NCBI GenBank assembly: GCA_023362775.1
Contig: JALMGJ010000008.1
Location: 20,708,501-20,772,500, forward strand
Direction: 5' to 3'
From: Charina bottae
Taxonomy: Eukaryota; Chordata; Lepidosauria; Squamata; Charinaidae
DNA: 64,000 bases
Below the pieces are notes generated by a model. The model did not search any database and was not told the origin of the DNA. It worked only from the letters and a program-made list of their open reading frames with translations. Both the position numbers and the translations under genes were made by a program. Below, piece after piece: positions 58,908 through 64,000 of the stretch. Numbering within the stretch: position 1 is the first letter of the stretch; each line of letters starts with the position of its first letter.

Positions 58908-58994
58908 AAAATAGAAATCCAGTTGACATGATTCAAGCTACAGACAATTCCACCTGGATGACTGAGAACCTTCATAGACATCTTGACTTGAAGA

Positions 58995-60790
58995 AGAATT
59001 CACTTTTATTATAATTAAATATGGCCACTCTTAGCCATTTACCAGAGTTAGACACAGCTAAGCACATTTATTTCTTTGAGTTCATGGGTGGGATAAGTTC
59101 TAAGGAAGTATTTATTTTTTCTCACCCTCAAGCACTATACAGTTGCAGCTCTAATATAAATATTTATGCTACTTAAGTAGTAAATACATAGCTGATATTT
59201 TTGTAGATGGGTCTAGACATAAATATATGGATGAAATATTATAGATAATACACATCAGAGAACTGTAATAGACCTATTCTGAAATCATGCCTATGATTAA
59301 GTTTCATATGAGTACATGCCCAAATCTGTCAGCTTTGGCAAAATATGGCATGTGCTCACTGAGAAACAGGAAGTCTTGACTGATGTCACATATCAGACTA
59401 AGTATTCTTCTGGTGTTACATCTTGTATATGATATTTTGACATGTTCATTCCAAACAAAATACATTCTGAGGATGCTTTGGGCAATAACTGAAAGGAATA
59501 ATCTGTCCAATTGTGTAAGCAAGCACAACTTCCTTATCTTCCTTATCTTTCTACGCAGGGATTGCTATCCATATAATCTTTTGTGTATAAAATTGCATGC
59601 AATTGCCATATTTGAATGTGCTGTTCCCATTTGAATGACTGAGACAATTTACTAAGGTACTGCATGATGGAACCTATTCATGCTTAAGGTATTGTCTAGC
59701 CTGCTTATAGTATGTTCAATGTTTCTGAACTGCAGGCTGTAATTGTACTAAGCATCATCATATCTCTTTTTGCACAGTAATATTTTACAATACATGATTA
59801 TTACCCAGTGCTGGTTCAACTTTCCCTCTAGGATAGAAATCTTACCATGCACAGCAACACTGTTGAAAATATGCCTGAATAACAGCATCTGTACAAATTT
59901 TAAAACCACAACATCTATGGCGCAATGTAACTATAAACAGAATTATATGTATTATAATTGAGACCTTAAATTCTGCTGAAGAACAATATAGGACATGTAA
60001 ACAAAAGTAGGCAAGTGAACTTACTCAAACACTCAGAACTACTGTATAAAACTATAATTCTTCACAGGAACTTCACAAATGGTAAATTGTATATTTCTTG
60101 CCATTATGGTTGTTGTTGGACTTGAAGTGTCATTCGCTAATTCTACAGACAACCAGTTACAGCATATTGCATGTTTATATTTATTTTATTTAAGCAGTCA
60201 GCATTTGCTGGGGTATATATTTTAATCATGGCCACACCTTTTAAATTAGATGGGGCTGAGAGACAGTTAACAAGAAAGGATCAGGAGGAGGGTGTTTTTA
60301 TCACATTTATTTTCTTAACACATAAGAGTGTGTTAAATAAGCATTTGTTTTCCACAATATTCATGAAGTTCAATATCTCACTCTACAAGCTGTAACTTAG
60401 AACTGATTTCTATTCTTAAATTATCCTTGTAATGCCCCCAGTGCTATTATAATGAGGTGAAATTTGGAGCTTCATAATTCTGACCATATTTGTTCCATAC
60501 CATATCAAGAATCATAGGCTATAATCAAATACAGAATTAAGGAGGCTTAGATTCATTAAGTAAATGGAGCATTTTGCTTCTAATTCTGAGTAGGAGTATA
60601 GTTTTAGTCGCTAATGTCATAATTAATTTTGCCTAGAGTACTCATTCCCTCTCATCTTGGTATAATACAGATATAGCAGAGCCTTTCATTTGGAAATCAG
60701 TGGAAGCTTTTGTAGGTTCTCCATTTCTGATAGGATGGATAGATGCAGTGTCTACTTGATTACATAGTCTCTTCAGTTAATATCACTTTG
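58995..60790. other. intergenic AT-rich, nothing recognised
   Basis: Short frames on both strands without domains. Confidence 0.4.
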
Positions 60791-60799
60791 TATAAACAT

Positions 60800-61109
60800 G
60801 CTCAGTGGTTAAAACGCCAGGCTTGTCGATCGGAAGGTCGATGGTTCAAGACCTGAGTGCCGCGTGACGGAGTGAGCTCCCGCACTCGCCCCAGCTCTTG
60901 CCAACCTAGCAATTCGAAAGCATGCAAATGCAAGTATATAAATAGGTACCACTTTGGTGGGATGGTAACAGCATTCTGCATGTGTCATCCCGGCCACATG
61001 ACCGTGGAAGCATCTTCGGACAGCGCTGGCTCTTTGGCTAAGAAACAGATATGAGAACCGCCCCCTACAGTCGGACATGACTGTGCAGGGGAAAACCTTT
61101 ACCTTTACC
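60800..61109 (+). mobile_element. tRNA-derived SINE, plus
   Basis: Begins gctcagtggttaaaacgcca (tRNA A-box region; the first few bases are lost), B box gatggttcaagac, body cttgccaacctagcaattcg and aataggtaccactttggtgg, and end cagtcggacatgactgtg with cctttacctttacc. TATAAACAT flanks it (60791-60799, 61110-61118). Confidence 0.9.
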
Positions 61110-61442
61110 TATAAACATTGCTCATTTGAGAGATCTATCATTAATTGCTCTTACTCTAAAGAACACATCATACAATGAAGGGAGGAGCCAACCCAGCAAC
61201 CAAGTAACACATGTTCTTTTAAGCTCCAGCCTTTATAAGAATTTTACTATTTTTATATAGTTTATTTTAGCTATTTTTGTTTCCTTTTTGATAATTTTAG
61301 TTACAATAAGTTTTTAGGATATTCTAGTTCTTAAATTTGATATTTATAGTATACCTTTTAAACTATATTTATATCTCTCCACTGAGAGAAGACCGTGGAG
61401 TAAAAGCTACCAGCAAAACCTTTTCAGAGTGGATTTAACAAC

Positions 61443-62881
61443 ATGGGAAAGAGGAAGAATCGTTATAGAAATAGCCCAAACTCTCCTTCTCCTTCGAAGT
61501 CTGCGAAACAACCAAAACAACCAAAAATAGAAGAATTTCTCAAACGAAAGAAAACTGTAAGTAAAACTCCTACTCCCACTACAGCAGCCCTTGAATCATT
61601 CGAATGCGATTTTCAAACCGAGCTTGAAAAGCAACAGCTGCTAGACCTTTCTCTCTGTATTAGGGATGAGCTAAATGAAAATGAGAGTATTTTGGACTCT
61701 CATTTTGGATTTCCCGAACAATTAGCTAGCTCACCCAATAATCTCAAGGGAAATAAAAATAAGTTTAAAAACAGGACACAAAGAAAGAACTTGGAGAGAC
61801 TCCCTTGGGAAAATACAACAGAATTCATGACAAAGCAATGCCTTCTCACAGCCCAAACCGTTATCACATTGTTTGAGCAATTGTCTGATATTAAACACAA
61901 TTTGGACATGCTAAAAAAGGACTTTGAAGCTTTTGTTTCTAAACATGATGCCGGACTCACCGCCATTACTAAATCAAAAGCAGTCATGATAAATCAAGAC
62001 ATCCCTGATATATGCTCAGCCAAAGAGCAAGTCGTTAAAGGGAAACAAACTGATAAAAACAAGCAACACCCTAAAGACAAAAGTGCTAATAAATCCCAAC
62101 CCTTTGATAAGGCAAAAGGAGGTAATATATGTAACAACTCTGTTGTCGGTTCAGCTGAGGAACTTTCTTGTAAGCAAAATGTGCAAAAATGCACACTGCA
62201 AACACAGCAGGTTGCTCTCTGTATCTCCCGGAATAAGATCAACATGGGTCGTTGGGACTATAGGAGAGCAATTAAAAGCTCACTAGGGCAACTCCTGCAC
62301 TGTCATCATAGACTGATAGATCTAGATGCTATTGAATGGCTTCCTACAGTGCGAAATCAAAAACGGATTTTATTAACTTTCAAACAGCCTACTATCCCAG
62401 CTATGATATTAAAGATGAGATCATATTTAGCATCTTCTCAAATTTTTCCCACCAGAGTGTTTCGTGAGGTAACAGTTAAACCTTTATTTAATGCTGCTGT
62501 ACCCAGATGTTATTCCCACACCAAAAGTGCAACAGAAGCTAGAGTCCCTCCAGTGGAGGGAGATGGGCGGTGATATAAATTTTATAAATAAATAAACAAA
62601 CAGAAGCTAGTAAGCTTCCCTCCCCCCATAAGACCTTGGAAAAGCAAGGCAGCGGGAGTCAACCTCCTTCTCAAATAGACAGTGAGGCTGACTCCGCTGA
62701 AGCAGGCCTTATCAGTGCCTTTGGCTCTCTGCCCAGGAAGGAACAAGACGGTATTATATACAAGATAGAAAATCTTAAGAAAACCTTACTGGAGATTATT
62801 GCAACCGCAGAACCTCTCATTGATCTGGTATCTCCAACAACTGACACTAATTTTCAACACTTGGTGGACAAAGTCTTATGA
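61443..62881 (+). pseudogene. ORF1 of the non-LTR element, interrupted by L2 tail
   Basis: The first frame, 61443-62573 (376 codons), starts MGKRKNRYRNSPNSPSPSK, basic and disordered. A probable coiled coil follows (QCLLTAQTVITLFEQLSDIK, MLKKDFEAF), then an RRM-like region (RILLTFKQPTIPAMILKMRS, FPTRVF). The last residues of this frame come from the inserted L2 tail. Beyond the insertion the original frame resumes (LEKQGSGSQPPSQIDSEADS, 62636-62881) and ends at a stop, after which another frame (62799-63158) overlaps, indicating a frameshift. ORF1 proteins bind the element RNA. Not a host gene. Confidence 0.75.
62543..62598 (+). mobile_element. 56-bp L2 3'-end insertion in ORF1
   Basis: agtccctccagtggagggag, atgggcggtgatataaattt and an AATAAA tail: only the last part of an L2, with a 12-bp duplication AACAGAAGCTAG (62531-62542, 62599-62610). 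Confidence 0.85.
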
Positions 62882-63183
62882 GGATAAGCGACATCCAAAC
62901 AACAATTGTTCCAGTCCATATGAAATAAACAGGGTTCAGTCCATGCAAATAATTGAGGAGGCAGCAATCTCTACACCACAGACAGATGCTGACCAGCGCT
63001 TTGTTAAATGCGTCCCTTCAGAGAAAGATGCCCAGGAGGAGACTCAGAATCTACGTGAGACAAGCCAATCTTTGGTTGAGGCTCAGCCGCCCATTACTGG
63101 TTCTCCAGGTCATCATAATGATTTTACATCATTGGCTCATCAAAATCAAGCCTTATGACAGTTTTCAAATGCTGATGTAATTT

Positions 63184-64000
63184 CCTTCTTAACTTGGAAC
63201 ATTGCAGGCTGGGCTGCACCATCAAAAGACCAATCTTTTTCTGATTACTTGTCACGATTTGATATTCTTCTTCTCCAGGAAACCTGGGCCACATCAGAGG
63301 TGGAGGTAGATGGTTATCGGGCTAATTCAATTTTGGCTACCCCAAGCAAGGCAGGATGGAGACCTAAGGGTGGTATTGTGACTTTATGACACAGACTTTA
63401 TTATATATTGTAGCTGTATCATTACCTCCGCTGAAGCCATGGGTAGCGGCCTCTTTGCTTTCATTTAATCAAGCCGAAATTTTGCTTTTTAATATTTATA
63501 TTCCCCCTTTTAAAACTTATGCTCAGATTAATACTATCTGGGAGAGTATAGAAAATTTTATCCTTAGTTGTTTAGATAAATATCCTGCAGCATCAATAAT
63601 TATTGGTGGGGACCTGAATGCAAGGATGGGACCAAATGACTATGCATTATTTTGTCAATTTAAGCTTTTTTATGAGGAGTATATCTTAGAGGAACCTTTG
63701 TGTACAAGAGAATCTAAGGATTTAAAATCTAACTGGGCAGGCCTGTGTGCGAGACAGATGACTGCTTGTCTAGAGCTATATATTCTCAATGGCTCTGTAG
63801 CAGGGAACCACCCAGCAGAATATACTTATTGGGGGGCAGGAAGGAGCTCCATAGTTGATTACTGGATTGTGTCATGTGATCTTCTAAAAGCCCTACAGTG
63901 GCTGGAGATAGATCCACGATTAGAAAGCGATCACCATCCCCTAACATTAACTATGGCACATCCTTGGAAATATGTTAGAGCAGAAATAATCTTTCCCCCA
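63184..64000 (+). pseudogene. ORF2 endonuclease domain of the non-LTR element, frame broken
   Basis: APE-family motifs: SFLTWNIAGW, DILLLQETWAT, IIIGGDLNARMGPNDY, AGRSSIVDYWIVSCDLL and LESDHHPLTLT, i.e. the metal-binding N and E, the DxN, and the SDH catalytic histidine are all present. A stop or shift near 63388 after GGIVTL splits the domain; the second part is open to the window end. This nuclease nicks target DNA for insertion. Confidence 0.8.

Larger units (their letters stand above)
57330..58981 (+). mobile_element. Penelope-like retroelement, 5'-truncated
   Basis: A 13-bp duplication, CTTGACTTGAAGA (57317-57329, 58982-58994), bounds the insertion. The first about 30 bp (catatgtctatggtcttct) resemble an inverted piece of the 3' terminus. 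RT/GIY-YIG coding sequence follows, then a 3' terminal region with the hammerhead-like motif. Upstream RT and N-terminal sequences are missing. Confidence 0.9.
61180..64000 (+). mobile_element. APE-type non-LTR retrotransposon, 5' half, runs off window
   Basis: A 5' UTR-like leader (from about 61180) precedes ORF1 (61443) and the start of ORF2 with an AP-endonuclease domain (from about 63180). The reverse transcriptase would lie beyond 64000. A 56-bp L2 tail inserted at 62543-62598 interrupts ORF1. The clade is undetermined; the WNIAGW and RRM-like ORF1 features do not settle it. Confidence 0.8.

Overview
This is a vertebrate nuclear genomic window, AT-rich, intron-containing and about half made of recognisable mobile DNA. 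The repeats point to a squamate reptile (lizard or snake). They include RTE/BovB LINEs, L2-type LINEs with (AATA)n tails, tRNA-derived SINEs ending in repeated ctttacc, a CORE-type tRNA SINE, a 5S rRNA-derived SINE, a Penelope-like element, several DNA-transposon MITE families and long GATA, TG and TA microsatellites. The species cannot be fixed from sequence alone. There are no bacterial features, CRISPR arrays or canonical rRNA/tRNA genes.

Three spliced host genes are complete. REC114 (minus strand, 6 exons, 8110-14624, 266 codons) encodes a meiotic double-strand-break factor. MAD2L1 (plus strand, 5 exons, 35599-41421, 205 codons) encodes the spindle-checkpoint HORMA protein. RPL7L1 (minus strand, 6 exons, 45388-50862, 247 codons) encodes an uL30-family pre-60S factor. 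All exon phases close exactly. MAD2L1 and RPL7L1 converge, about 4 kb apart. The MAD2L1 promoter carries an NRF1-like site, a CHR and an E2F-like site, and the RPL7L1 start lies beside a perfect NRF1 palindrome.

Layout: 1-3865 holds a LINE 3' fragment, a SINE split by a 2.1-kb L1-type insertion, and a 257-bp mini-element made of two inverted Penelope termini. 5.4-5.9 kb has a candidate solo LTR. 8.1-14.6 kb is REC114, with an L2 copy in its last intron. 14.9-35 kb is a gene-poor repeat field: microsatellites, hAT MITEs, a TA-site MITE with a GC-rich core, a nearly open L2, SINEs and the first BovB copy. 35.3-41.6 kb is MAD2L1. 45.4-50.9 kb is RPL7L1, whose introns hold a MITE, an LTR/gag-like fragment and SINEs. 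51.6-53.7 kb is the second BovB copy with exact target-site duplications. 57.3-59.0 kb is a Penelope-like element encoding RT plus GIY-YIG and ending in a hammerhead-like motif, inserted in a 5S-derived SINE. 61.2-64.0 kb is the 5' half of an APE-type non-LTR retrotransposon that runs off the window.

The most noteworthy structures are the Penelope termini with near-canonical hammerhead cores (one with coding sequence, one as a head-to-head pair without any), and a family of five hAT MITEs that share ends and exact 8-bp target duplications but have very different cores. Two gene-level observations also stand out: a second in-phase first exon for RPL7L1 and a divergent MAD2 C-terminal tail. Identifications rest on reading the sequence and on remembered family features; no database search was possible.
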